In this document: positions 34,304 through 46,112 of the stretch, piece after piece
Layout: each line of letters starts with the position of its first letter
How positions within the stretch are numbered: position 1 is the first letter of the stretch
Assembly: GCA_930367215.1 (NCBI GenBank)
Contig: OV884060.1
Span: forward strand, 212,167,253 to 212,231,252
DNA: 64,000 nt
Origin: Pollenia angustigena
Taxonomy: Eukaryota > Arthropoda > Insecta > Diptera > Polleniidae
Direction: 5' to 3'
Position numbers and translations under genes: made by a program
Notes under the pieces: model-generated
Database searches by the model: none
Told to the model about the DNA's origin: nothing
What the model saw: only the letters and a program-made list of their open reading frames with translations

Positions 34304-34531
34304 AGCCATGCCACAGAAAACAATTCCGTTCGGAACCGAAGAACACATATTTGCTTATTGATTAAAATTGTATTTGGATAGTTTTTTTGGTCTTTCAGAT
34401 ACAGAAAACTTCCATTTCGTTCATGAAAACAAAAATGGTTTCATTCCGAAAAATTTTTTCGCCATTTTCTGAAGCACCAAAATACGGAATAAATTCCGTT
34501 TCCGAACGGAATTGTACTCTGTGACATGGCT
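34304..34531. mobile_element. Small MITE with AGCCATGYCACAG ends
   Basis: AGCCATGCCACAG...CAATTCCGTTCGGAA pairs with the inverted right end (CTGTGACATGGCT), about 228 bp apart. Confidence 0.6.
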
Positions 34532-35131
34532 GCTTTATGTATTTATTAAAAAATAGACTGAGATCATTTTATTAGTTATTTCAATAGTTAAAATCAATCT
34601 TATAAAATAACCTTTTGGAAAAATAATTTCGCTTAAATGTTTATGATTTAAGCAATACTTTTCTTTAGTTTAGATGTTGGAGAAATCGAATGCAACCCAT
34701 AATACAGAAAATCTAATTTCTCAGTATTTTTCCTAGATTTCTCTGAACATGTAAAATCTTTCATTATTCCATTAGAGCCCTGTTTTAATTTTTTTAAATG
34801 TTTAACTCTTCCAATTGTTTTGGTTAGTTCTGTTAAAAGATTGTTTGTGTTACTATCAATAGTTTCTTCTGTTGTCAGGTCATCACCTAAACATATTGTA
34901 TGAAAAAATATTTTCCAAAAACATTCTTTTTATATGTGAGACTAAACAAATAATTAAAAGAACAAAAAATATTTTATAATACTTAAAAAAATTCAAAATT
35001 TTGTTATATCGGTTAATCGGCTAAAATTAACCGGTTTAATCGTTAACCGAAAGTAGACAATTTTAAATTAACCGACCAGTTAATCGTTAACCCTAATGAA
35101 TACATAGCTAAAAGTATATGAGCGATATGTT
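34532..35131. other. No gene identified
   Basis: It contains a cluster of TTAACCG/CGGTTAA motifs at about 35000-35090. A similar cluster lies at 30220-30290 on the other side of the long-TIR element. Together they may be the ends of an older host element. Confidence 0.35.
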
Positions 35132-35951
35132 CCCTGCATATTATATTGGATCACCTAATCCATTTCTATAAAATGGACTACTCCATGGACTGGTCCGATG
35201 CAATGCAAGCATGGATCATGTCGTTGTTAAAAAGTGCTTGTACCCTGCAGATAACGAGACTAGTCAATACATGCATGTAAAGAATAGTCCATAAAGGAGT
35301 AGGAGTACTCCAAAACTACTTCAAATATATGGGTAAAAGGTGGTCCATTTAACATTACGATGTCCTAGGAGGGGACCATATAACCCACCGAAGTAGTCCC
35401 TAAACTACTCCATGGAGTAAAAAGTGGGTTTGTTTTAAAAGTACTTCATGTTACTACAGTATGGAGTACACTTAAGGGGTAGTTTAAGCATTTTTCTTTT
35501 TCATTTTTTACTAATCGCCTTTTATTAATAATGGACACCATCAGGGCTTCCAAAGTGTAATACTGTAAACTATAGAAAAGTATACATCATGCAATTGTTG
35601 GCAGCACTGCATGTTAATTTCTTATAACATGGTCCATACTACATTACATTGGACCATGTTGTACGTAGTCCATTTAAGCCACAATGGACCATGTAGTCCA
35701 ATATTATCTGTTGGGTAGAGAGACGACATGTCTTCGTTTTTAACGACGTGCTTTCGTTTTTAAACGGATTCAAAACTAATCCTCTTGAGTGTACCATGGA
35801 GTAGTTTAAAAACTACTCATTTGTAGTCCAAAGCTGGGTTATATGGTCCTCCCCTAGGACATCGTAATGTTAAATAGACCATGTTTTTTCCATACGTTTG
35901 GGTTACTTTTGGACTAGTCCTAGTCACTTGTGGGTCCTATTATTTGCAGGG
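35132..35951. mobile_element. MITE with CCCTGCAWATWATA ends and nested relative
   Basis: CCCTGCATATTATA at 35132 pairs with the inverted TATTATTTGCAGGG at 35951. A second pair, TACCCTGCAGATAA at 35247 and the inverted TTATCTGTTGGGTA at about 35718, marks a nested member of the same family. The interior is rich in GGACYATG / CATGGTCC motifs. Another copy is at 47518-47889. Confidence 0.6.
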
Positions 35952-36082
35952 TTTTTAAGAAATTTGACAGTTTAGCATTGAAAACTATACAAAAAAAACT
36001 AAAAGTAATTAACAAAACTTAATAAAACTTCGTTTGTTGTGCTAAGTTGCCAATTTTTATTATTGTAAATACACTGAAATTC

Positions 36083-36604
36083 ACCCCTATCGCAAACAAC
36101 TACTCCCATGAAAATATTCCCATATTTTTTTATTTCGTATTGTGAATGATTCCCATAACTAATTTTTTGGGAATAAATTCCCAAACTTAAAAAATTTGGC
36201 ATCGCCAATATTTACTCCCGCGAATTTTTTTAATAAATAAATTCCCAACAAGTGTTAATGTGAACGAGAAGGGAACATGTAAATTTGGATTTATATTCTA
36301 AAGTAGGACTAAATTAAATTACTTTTTCCTCTTATTGAAGGAGTGTACATAAAGAAAATGAAGATAAACACTATTCATAATTTATTTTATCATATTTTTA
36401 TTAGTATTTTATTTTATACATTTTTCTTTCACAATACAGGCACTGACAAGTTACTCACAATAGAGACTTTTGTTTACAAAGCACTGAAAAATAATTCACA
36501 ATAGAAATTTTTACTCCCAAAATATTTGCGATACCGATTTGTTGGGGATGGGAATTTAGGTTTGATCCCATATATCATATTGCCACAACATTCGCGATAG
36601 GGGT
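36083..36604. mobile_element. MITE with CACCCCTATCGC ends
   Basis: CACCCCTATCGC / GCGATAGGGGTG bound about 522 bp. Same family as 2479-2925. It splits a host repeat whose relative at about 50905-51060 shares the AAGCACGACAAACAAAATCG segment. Confidence 0.6.
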
Positions 36605-37342
36605 GATTAACTGGTTGCTTACGCCAGATCATCAGGAAACATTTTCCTAATTACAAACACTCAAAAAGTTTTATTTGCAACGATATCAAAGTTTTAACAA
36701 TATACTAACAATAAACAGTGAGTTTATCTTTTCATACATTTCCCACTACAATTGGTTGGAATTCTCCCAACAATAATTGTTGTTGTAAGTGTGTTAAGAA
36801 AAAACAAAAACGAATTGCTTTATTGTTTTCGCAAGAAAATTAAAATAAAGGAATTTGCCAGTTCAGTTTTTTATGCACGTGCACTTGGAAAGTAATTATC
36901 AAAGTTATTCTTGGGAATACATAATTTTTTATTAATAAGATTTTGTTTGTTGTGCTTAATTCCCAATTTTTTGTTGCGTAAAAATGTTTAAAATATGCAT
37001 GAAAATACATATACCAAAAAAAAAACACTAAAAATGTGCACGCAAAGAAAAAGCAAACTAAAATATTTTTTTTAATTAGTTTTTTTTTTCGAACAGATGT
37101 GTATTGCAAAGTAGTTGTAATCAAGTTTTTAAATTGAAACGGTCTTCAGTTGTCATACAAAACCATAAAATATGTTGAAAATATGCGTTCAACATCAATT
37201 GATGTTACTGGTGCACAAGCAAAAAGGCTTATTTTGAAAAAAAAAAACAATAAAAACTTTTATTTTTGCAAAAACAACGTAAAAAATTTTTTTTTCGAAA
37301 GATTGATGAAATAGCCATCTAAACTACTTTAGACAGATTTTG
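36605..37342. other. Repeat-like AT-rich sequence, no gene
   Basis: It includes GTTTGTTGTGCTTAATTCCC (about 36945), the inverse of a segment at about 51000. Nothing coding was supported. Confidence 0.35.
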
Positions 37343-37350
37343 CTAAGAAC

Positions 37351-38792
37351 TAGAGGTCTGCTTTGAATAATTCACTTGTTTGCCTTTATTCAAAGTGCAC
37401 AACATTTACTCAAATATTTAACATTCAAAAATATAAGAAAAGAGTAAACCATATACAAAAATAAGAGAGAATGAATTGAATAAAATACTTGTTTACTGTA
37501 AATGAATTTGAGAGTCATTCATAAATAACAAAACAGTAGAATGACCCGTTAGAGAGAGCAAGTTTACAAAAATATTCGAATAATTTTTGAATTATTGAAT
37601 GTCCATACATTTATTTGAATACATTGACATAATATGTGTGTAAGCTTGTGGCTTCTTTTATTTGTAAGAGTTAAGCTTAAGCTAAGATCCCACTATCGGC
37701 GCAATGTACCAATTTTTGGCGTATTTCATGTGCCGATAGTGTGAACGGCCAAAATGTTTTAATATGCGACAATCTGTGCCGAAATTGTGCTGACTGTGGA
37801 CAATCAAAATTAACCTAGATGCGCCGATAATGTGAACACTATTTTGCACAATGTGGAGCAATCAAATTGTTTAATATGTACCGATTTTTATCGGCCACTT
37901 GTGTGCCGATCACAGTCGCCAATCAGCGCCGATACAATGGATGGCAAAACAAAATTTTTAAATTGCACAAACTGGCTACTAAAATTTTTCTTTTTTGAGC
38001 TTAATTGTACCAAAATTACATTTGTTGTATCTATTATTTATGTATTGAAACGTTAATTAGTACATTTGGACTACTAAATGAAAGAAAACAATTCGCTTTA
38101 ACCAAAACATTGCAGTTGTATCGATGTTGCCATCCCTGGTTTGTAAACAACTGTTTACAAAACAATAATTACAAAAAAAAAGAACAAGTGCAGTAAGTTT
38201 GAATGAAATTGAATATATTTTTTATTATACATATATTAATATATTATTTAAGATTGTTAGGAAACATAATTTAATATTCGGACGGAGAATTTTGCGAATT
38301 TTTAAAGTAAAATTATGTCTGCCAACAAGTAAATAAACAAAAACATTTGATTTAAATTGCCCAAATAGCACGATAGTGTGACCGCATTGTACCGATTATT
38401 GTCGCAATTGAGTTTTGGTCGATATGAACCGAAACAAATTGTCACAATGTGCGACGATAATGGGACCACCCAAGAATAAATTGTGCAATGTTTTTAAATG
38501 TGCGCCGATATAGCACGATAAAAATCGTTACAGATTGTGCTATTTGAGCCGATAGTGGGATCTTAGCTTTACACATACATACGTAATGTGTAGGTACAGA
38601 AATTTTACATTCAAATTATATTTGAATATTTCATTCATTTGACTTGAGTTGACTGAATTGAATGAGTTTTTATTCGTTTTGTCTTTGGTTATTCTTTCAT
38701 TTGTTTCTTTATTATTAAGTGCTCGACACATTGTAGTTAAAAAACAAATGAGTGTGTTGAAATTGGTTTTTATTTATTCTTGCAGACCTCTA
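37351..38792. mobile_element. hAT-type element, TAGAGGTCTGC ends, perfect 8-bp duplication
   Basis: Ends TAGAGGTCTGC / GCAGACCTCTA. CTAAGAAC flanks both sides (37343-37350 and 38793-38800). Subterminal regions carry repeated TCATTC/GAATGA-type motifs. It hosts the MITE 37680-38568. Confidence 0.8.
37680..38568. mobile_element. PIF/Harbinger-like element, TTA duplication
   Basis: 889 bp. Ends AGCTAAGATCCCACTATCGG, flanked by TTA at 37677-37679 and 38569-38571. The interior is unusual: GTGCCGAT / ATCGGCAC-type motifs occur about every 60 bp on both strands. Nested inside 37351-38792. Confidence 0.75.
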
Positions 38793-38808
38793 CTAAGAAC
38801 AATAGGTA

Positions 38809-39523
38809 CACTGATAGAAAAATGCATCTTCATATTGATGATGCCCTAACATCAGAATTGTGACACCAATGTTACTACAAATGGCATCAATTATGCAAAA
38901 AGTAACATCAATCCAATGACTAACGTCTTCCTACAATTTTGTAATTTTTTAAGTGTCATCTATTTTATGACTATAGTGACATCAATTCGATGCCACATTT
39001 TGTATATTATTCACATTATTTTCATGATTACAATGTATTATAAGAAGCAAAAATTCTTATATTCTATTTTTTAAATTATTTAGTTTAATACATCAAATTT
39101 TTTATGTAGAATGATTACGAAAACCATATGGGGAATCGCGCTGGTGTCTTATTTGTGAGAGTTCTGCTGTACACAATGGTCGTAATTCAACAAACGTGAA
39201 ACAAACATAAGTAATGGATAAGTAAATTATAATATTCTCTCACTTTGACTTAAGTCAATTCCAATGACTTTGACTTAATGACAAACTGTCATTAAATTGC
39301 TGCTAATGTGTTCTTTCTCCGATGTTACTGCGTCATCGCGCTGAGAACATGTTCGTCATTTCTGTGATGCCGATGTGTCATCCCATTGATGACATAATTT
39401 CATTTTTACCCTGATGGCACTTTGGCCAAGTGATGTTAAGGTTGACATTACCATGATGAAAAGACACTTCTCATAGTACTGATGTCAAAATACATCAGCG
39501 TTATGACGCCTTTTCCATCAGTG
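38809..39523. mobile_element. MITE with CACTGATAGAAAA ends, copy 2, TA duplication
   Basis: 715 bp. Flanked by TA (38807-38808, 39524-39525), which indicates a Tc1/mariner-type MITE. Second copy of 4050-4773 and better preserved at the right end (CCATCAGTG). It starts only 8 bp after the duplication of the preceding hAT element. Confidence 0.75.
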
Positions 39524-39796
39524 TAGCTAATAAGTGACATAGATGTGTACAAAGCACCTATTTGGTAACATTTAATGTTTTGACCACCTTTAACTCAGAG
39601 AGTTCTTCACCGATGTTCTTAAATGAGAACAATTAACGTATACCTATTCAGATTATAAGAAACACTTAAATTACTTTTATGTACTTTTTCAGCCACGTTC
39701 TGAAATCGATTACGAGTGATATTGAAATCGAGAAAACTTTAAAAAGATCCTGTTTTGAAAGTTCACAAAAATAATTGCTTTTATACAGTTCATAAA

Positions 39797-40448
39797 GGGT
39801 GGCTAAATTTTAAGGGCCGATTTTAAATGTGAACCACACCTAAACGTCAAGCTTTTTTCTCCATTTCATTTGACATTTCAGACTAACCCAATTTGAACCA
39901 TGGAAAGATACACAATCGAGCAACGCCTTAAAGTTATTCCGGCTTTTTATGAAATTGGGCGTTCAAATCAATATGCATGTATGCATGCACTTCGTAATTC
40001 AGTGATGAGGCACATTTTCTCCTTAGTGGATTCGTCAATAAGCAGAATTGCCGCACTTTGGCGAATGATAATCCAAGAGTGGCTGTCGAAAAATGGCCGT
40101 GTTATCTCATGTGGTGGCGATGTCAATTGGCCGCCAAGATCATGTGATTTGACACCGTTAGACTTCTTTCTTTGGGGTTATTTGAAAGAAAAGGTGTACG
40201 TCGATAAGACAGCAACGATTCAAGAGCTAAAGGATGAGATAATTCGGCACATTAACGGCATAGAACATCAATTGTGCCTCAGCGTCATCGAAAATTTGGA
40301 CTATCGGATGGACCATTTGGCCGATATTTTGTTCCACACATAATTGAACCATACCAATATTATCATAATAAAAAGAGATGACAATAATGTCCTAAATAAT
40401 TTGTAATTTATTCAAAATCAACATCGGCCCTTAAAATTTAACCACCTA
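39797..40448 (+). mobile_element. Non-autonomous deletion derivative of a DD41D mariner
   Basis: About 650 bp with ~24-bp terminal inverted repeats GGGTGGCTAAATTTTAAGGG / inverted CCCTTAAAATTTAACCACC. It contains the shortened transposase frame 39900-40343. Confidence 0.75.
39900..40343 (+). pseudogene. Internally deleted DD41D transposase, 147-codon frame
   Basis: The frame starts MERYTIEQRLKVIPAFYEIG, the family N-terminus. It jumps over a large deletion and reads out of frame through the first catalytic region; the +1 frame there shows FSDEAHFLLSGFVNKQNC. It then returns to frame with KNGRVISCGGDVNWPPRSCD and LTPLDFFLWGYLKEKV, ending LADILFHT. DNA-binding and catalytic domains are incomplete, so it is inactive. 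It is a different subfamily from 26618-27655, as terminal repeats and protein sequence differ. Confidence 0.7.
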
Positions 40449-40668
40449 CTACTACTACTCTTAAAATCAGTCTTAAAATCAGGAAAACTACGCTCATTAA
40501 AAAAAAATGGTTGAAAATCTTAACCGACTTCCACTTCAATTGATTTTGATTTTCAGAACATGGCCATTTCTAAAATAAAAATTACGTTTAAAAATTAAAA
40601 AACAAACGTGATTTTAAATAAAGACGTGCTCAAATACAATGTAATAATGTCACCCAACATTCCCTTTA

Positions 40669-40933
40669 GTGCTGGTTCACACAGGTCAAGTTTACTTGAA
40701 CAGTTTTATTTAAATTTTCTTTTGAACTTGCGTTCACGTTCATGCACAAAATTAATTTTTGTTTTCTTTTCCTTTAACTTTGTAGCTTTTTATTATATTA
40801 CGGATGAAAAAAGAAAAGAAAAATACAAAACTGACTGGTACGGTCAAGTATGTACCCCTTTCCATTCTCTTTACCCCTCTCTCCTAAAAGCTCGAGACTT
40901 GAAGGGTCAAACTTGAGCTGTGTGAACCAGCAC
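40669..40933. mobile_element. PIF/Harbinger-like MITE, TTA duplication
   Basis: 265 bp. Ends GTGCTGGTTCACACAG, flanked by TTA at 40666-40668 and 40934-40936. The apparent reading frame across it is not protein-like. Confidence 0.75.
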
Positions 40934-41227
40934 TTACACGTACAAATTTAATCTAAACAATTTCACAATTCAACGGAATTGTAACATTATTTATTAAATT
41001 GCCAAATATAATTTCAAATATATACAATGCGACAATTACTGCGTATTTCACTAAATGCGAAAGAACTATTTTATTTCTTTCGCACAACAACAATTAAAAC
41101 AAAACCAATTTTAGACATTTTGTTTCAATTCTATTTGTACGAAGAAAGCGTTCTTTCGATATCGTAAAGTTGTCAGTGTATATTACTTTTAATTTTCGCA
41201 ATTCAGCAATTAATAAAACATAATACC

Positions 41228-41642
41228 ATGTTCACACTTGGGGTTTTAAACGCGTGTAAGCAAAAGATTGGTTTAGCTAATCAAAGCCGTTCACATTACA
41301 TTTGAGATGACTTAGATGACAGGTGATTGAGAAAAAAAAAACACAACAAACAAATTTATATTTCTTTTAAATATTCAAAATGTATAAAAATATTTTAATA
41401 AAGTTATCAGAAGATTATTTTAAACATATTCATGATGAAACTGTGAAAACTTATGAATTATTTAAGGACAAAATAAAAACATTAGGAAGAAATCGTGGTC
41501 GGTTGAACAAATGAGGGGTACGTTCATGGTGGTCGATTCTACATTATACTCGCTTTAAGGTATTTTTAGAGGATTCTATGTGATTAATGAAGTGATTTTG
41601 TGCTAATCATGTCAATTTGAAGTTAAAAACCAATCACTTCAA
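41228..41642. mobile_element. Truncated copy of the 11648-12488 element
   Basis: TACCATGTTCACACTTGGGG and the TTAAACGCG, TTAGCTAATCAAAGCCG and ATCAGAAGATTATTTTAA segments match the element at 11648-12488 read in inverse. The far end is missing where the RTE-like LINE begins. Confidence 0.65.
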
Positions 41643-42015
41643 TGGGGAACGGGGTTTTCACAGAGGCTCAAAGCTCTCTGTCTGCTATCCACTTGGGGAT
41701 AGCAAGAAGCGATTCCTCTGTATGAAATTCCCAAGCAGCTCACGACTTCCGGTCTCTGACCAAGTGTTCTCTGGAAATGTATTTTGAGCAACCGCTTGAA
41801 TACAGCCAATGTGAGAAGGTGCACAGTATTGAGTAACCTGAATGGCATGCAAGCTTAGATGCGTCTCAGGAAGTAGGTGACAACTAATGACAACTAGTCA
41901 CTGAAGCTCATCTGTATTACGCCGTGTAACGGCTCACCGGCCTAGAGGTGTGTTGGCAGCCCCAACACTAGGATCGGAGGCTTTGGCCTAATCAGTCAAT
42001 CCTCCTAAACACAAA
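41643..42015 (+). other. 5-prime leader of the RTE-like LINE
   Basis: Abruptly GC-rich sequence with no homology to the flank, running into the first ATG of the endonuclease. It includes CGGCTCACCGGCCTAGAG and GGCAGCCCCAACACTAGGAT. Taken as LINE leader from composition and position. Confidence 0.5.
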
Positions 42016-43840
42016 ATGATTACAGAAACGTTAACAAATTCAAATTTAAATAACAATCCCCCCACGATGACGACTTTTGGTTTTAAAAAACGGTTTATGA
42101 TTGGTACCTGGAATGTGAGAACTCTCTCTGAAACTTCAAGACTCGAACAAGTTCGTAGGGAGATGGTCTCTTACAACCTTGATATTTTAGGGCTGAGTGA
42201 AGTTCGATGGCTTAATAGCGGAATGACCCAACTAACATCTGGTTCCCGCTTCATATACTCCGGAAACACCATGCATCGGAAAAACGGAGTTGGCTGACAT
42301 TAAAATTTTTTTGGGAGACTTCAATGCAAAAGTAGGAAATAACAACAATAATCTACAATCAGTAATGGGTAAGCATGGCCTGGGTACTCTGCGGAACGAA
42401 AACGGCGATAGACTTGTGGATTTTTGTTCCCGAAATCGATTATTTATCGGTGGAACCAAATTCCCTCACAAAAACATACACAAGTATACATGGGAATCGC
42501 CAGATGGTGTAACTTTCAACCAAATTGACCACATAATGGTGAGCAAACTTTTTCTAGGCTCTCTTATGGACGTCAAAACGAGACGTGGAGCCGATGTTGA
42601 CAGCGATCACAAGTTACTCGTAGCTACCCTACGATTTCGACCTGCAGCAGTAATACGAACCAGAGATCTTGCCGATAAATATAATATAGACCTCCTGCGA
42701 GACCCAGCTGTATCAGCGAAATACAATGAGACTTTACGATCTAAACTGGCCTTAACCGAACAACACACATGGTCGGAAGTTGCTGTGACATGTAAAGATA
42801 CTGCAAAGTCGGTTTTGGGACTGAAACAAGGTAAAATCAAACCTTGGATTAGCGCTGACTCATGGGTCGAGATCCAGAATCGTAAACGTCTCCACAACAT
42901 ATACATACGGGCCAAAACAACAACACTAAGACAGCGGGCAAAAGTTGAATATGGGCAATCGGCCCGCAAAGTTAATTACATGGTACGTGCTGACCGAGAA
43001 AGATTTTTTGATGGCATAGCGGAACAGGCAGAACAGGCCGCAAATACAGGAAACCTCCGTGGCGTATACTCAGCTATTCAGCAACTGAGCGGTAATAACA
43101 TCAGGGGCACCGCGATTTTAAAGACAAATGATGGATCCGAGTTAACCTCCACTGATGAACAACTGGAACGGTGGAGAGATTTCTTTGCGTCACAACCTAC
43201 TGCAGGAAACGGTGAAAATGAGGTCGCAAATGTGAGCCCTGGTATGCGACGCAACCCTAGGAGAGATATCTCAACAGATCCCCCAAAGTATGAAGAAGTT
43301 GTCTTGGCATTACACAAAATGAAAAATTGCAAAGCATCAGGTCCTGACAACATCCCGGCTGAATTGTTGAAATATGGCGCCGGCACCCTTGCTGAGTTTC
43401 TAACACCACTTATCAAAAGCGCGTGGGAAAATAATCAAATACCTACTGACTGGAAAGAAGGTGTAGTCGTCACAATCCCCAAAAAAGGTGACCTTACACT
43501 ATGTAAAAACTGGCGAGGTATCACATTGCTCAACGCCATTGGTAAAGTGATGGCGACACTGATATTGGATCGAATATCTGTTGTGGTTGATCGCATTCTA
43601 CGTAAAGAGCAAGCAGGCTTTAGGCGCGGGCGGTCATGTGCCGATCATATCAACACACTTCGCTTAATTATTGAGCAGTCGGCTGAATATAACACACACC
43701 TATACCTCCTTTTTGTAGATTTTGAAAGAGCTTTCGACACTATATCCCGAAACTCTATGTGGACCGCATTAATTATTAAGGGAATACCGGAGAAGATTAT
43801 CACCTTAATACGCGAACTTTATAAAGTTCCGCTATTGTGA
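42016..43840 (+). pseudogene. RTE-like LINE: endonuclease and reverse transcriptase, deleted and truncated
   Basis: The first frame (42016-42297) carries an AP-endonuclease start: KRFMIGTWNVRTLSETSRLE and LDILGLSEVRWLNSG. It then breaks at HRKNGVG into a second frame (from 42290). That frame resumes at ADIKIFLGDFNAKVGN and continues with FNQIDHIMVS and DVDSDHKLLVATLRF. The central ~60-70 endonuclease residues are missing at the junction. The reverse transcriptase follows: CKASGPDNIPAELLKYG, KNWRGITLLNAIGKV, EQAGFRRGRSCADHI and LLFVDFERAFDTIS with the motif-A Asp. The sequence ends at LYKVPLL before the YADD motif, so the 3-prime half is lost. The RTE-group call rests on these motifs; a related APE-type clade is possible. 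Confidence 0.8.
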
Positions 43841-44404
43841 ATAGATTTTTGCACTTGTTCATTGAACGATTGCTTATGCCACATTCTAAATTAAGTATCA
43901 GCGGCAGCATATAAGCGTGTATTTCCTGATGATATTGACAAGTTTTTAAAAGATATAGGAAACCACTTCTGCAAAAGTTCTACATGGTGGAAAAGACGAC
44001 ATCCTCTCAATGCATGATTATTTTGGAACGAATTCATAATATTTTGCAATATTCGTTTACAAGATGGTGGTCACGTCAAGAAGTAATCAACAGAATTTTG
44101 GAACAGTGGGAGCCCACTCCATTATTATTTTACTTCTAATTATTTTGAAGGATATTTTAGAAGTGCTAAATTAACTTTTATTACATTAGGACTTTCTACT
44201 TCTTTCCTGTTTCTGCAGTTTATAATAAAAATTGTAAACACAATAAATTTGGAAATGCAATCCGAAGATGCTCGTACACATATATTTTATTTTCGTTTAA
44301 AATTCGAGATGCATTTTGAGAAATATTGGTAAATTTCCCACAGAAAAGACGACAAGTTCTATAATGTGAATGAAAACGCTCTCTGGCGGCAATTAAAAAT
44401 AAAA
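43841..44404. other. No gene identified
   Basis: AT-rich sequence downstream of the LINE truncation. Nothing was supported. Confidence 0.35.
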
Positions 44405-46112
44405 ACAAGTAAGAAAGTATATTCGGTCAAGCCCGACCATATGATACCCTACACCACAGTATTTAAAAACACATCATGCTTATGTGTCCATATAAATATA
44501 GATCTATCAATGCTTATAAACTTCATGAAAATCGGTTTGAAAGTTTGTGAGAGACAGAAATTGCCCCCTACCTCCCCTAGTGGTCCTATTTTTTAAAAAC
44601 TGTATAGCTAATGTGTCCATTAGATATGGTTCTATCTATGTTTTAAGTTTCATTAAAATCGGTTTGAGAGGCTGAAATTGCCCCTATCTCCCCTCGTGGT
44701 CCTATTTTTAAAAAATGCATACATTTTGTGTCCATATAGATATGGTTCTATCTACACAGAAAAAAATTATTGCCCAATTATTTTCAAACAAACGCTTGTT
44801 TGAAAATTTTTTTAATTTCTACAAATTTTTTTACTGATTCAATTAAAATTTTTGTTTGATTTTTATTTAACCAACAAAAATGTTGACAACCATTCAAAAA
44901 TATAATATACGCGTTATTGGTTTCAAGTTTTCATAATTTTGTATGAAATATTTAACGCTTTTTAATGTTGTCGTCTTTTTGCATTTTTTTATTTGATCGT
45001 AAGCAGCACTTCCTAATGTGAAATATAAGAACTACAACAAAAAACACATACAGTCTATTTTTGGACACTTTAAAAAAGTACAACAGTAAGAAAGATGAAG
45101 AGGTTTGAAGTAAAAAAAAAAAAAAAAAAAAAAATAGCAGGTAAAAAAACGTTTCACTCTTTTTAAACAACAGAAACAACATTATAAGAAACAAAATAAA
45201 TTTTTGGTTGGTTTCAAAGTTGGCTAAAAAAAAAACCAAAATCCCGTATTCAATTTTTTCAAATTGTTTGCTTAAATACATCAAATACAAAAATATAATG
45301 ATGACGAAAAACATATCGAGTCGGTCTGTCGCCGTTTTTGGGTTACATTTCTTCTTCATTAGCAAAGGAAAGGATACAGCAACAGTGAGTGATGACGAAA
45401 AACATTGTGTGTATAAAAAAAGACTTCGTTCAAAAATTATTCCAACAAAAAAATGTGTCTCAAAGCCAGCCGGCCGCTCTGCTCTCTCTGCCATCATCTT
45501 CTAATAAAGTGCCTGCTTGTGTGCGCATCATTGCTTGTGCAAAAACCTTTTTTTTTTATTTTGAAATTTAGTATATGAATTTCAGTAAACTTTTTGTTTG
45601 ATTCAGTTAAATTATTTGTTTGAAAAAATCAGTGTTTTTTTCAATAAACAAAATGCAAATAAATTGTTTGAATATGCGAATTTGTTTATAGGACCGATTT
45701 CAGACAAAAAATTGTTTGATTCTACAAATTTTTTGTTTGAATTAGAAAAATAATTTTTTCTGTGTATGTTTTAAATTTCATTGAATTTGGTTTGATAGTT
45801 TCTGAGAGGAAGAAATTTCGCCCTATCTTCCCTCGTGGTCCTACGATTCGGCCCATTTTCAATAGGCTTGGTCCTTGTGCCAATAAGAACCTATGACCCA
45901 AATTTCATCAAATTATCTCCAAAATTGCGACCTGTACTTTGCGCACAAGGTTACATGGACAGCCAGCCGGACGGACATCGTTAGTTCGACTCAGAAAGTG
46001 ATTCTAAGACGATCGGTATACTTTGAGGTGGGTCTAGGACCAATATTTTAAGGCGTTACACACATCAGCACAAATGCATAATACCCTCTCCACTATTGTG
46101 GTGTGGGTATAA
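44405..46112 (+). mobile_element. Helentron-like repeat, family B, with nested insertion
   Basis: It starts ACAAGTAAGAAAGTATATTC, followed by the stem-loop GGTCAAGCCCGACC and ATACCCTACACCAC, and ends ACTATTGTGGTGTGGGTATA. The interior repeats a CCATATAGATATGGTTCTAT segment three times. It carries the nested element 44755-45766. Inverse copy at 14574-18360. Confidence 0.55.
44755..45766. mobile_element. CACAGAAAAAA-family element, TA duplication
   Basis: Ends CACAGAAAAAAATTATT / inverted AATAATTTTTTCTGTG, flanked by TA. The uninterrupted host sequence TCTATGTTTTAA at about 44632 shows the empty-site form, supporting a TA target and a Tc1/mariner-type non-autonomous element. The long purine-rich reading frames in it are compositional. 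Confidence 0.7.

Larger units (their letters stand above)
39692..40566. mobile_element. Inverted-repeat element hosting a mariner derivative
   Basis: GCCACGTTCTGAAATCGA at about 39692 pairs with the inverted TTGATTTTCAGAACATGGC near 40550-40566. The rosa-like derivative 39797-40448 lies inside. Confidence 0.5.

Noticed and set aside
40608..40916. 102-codon plus-strand frame
   Set aside because: It overlaps the TTA-flanked MITE 40669-40933 and has no protein-like pattern.
42607..43416. Minus-strand frames of 112-120 codons
   Set aside because: Antisense of the LINE reverse transcriptase region.
44952..45504. 181-codon minus and 98-codon plus frames
   Set aside because: They lie inside the CACAGAAAAAA-family non-autonomous element; low complexity and no homology.
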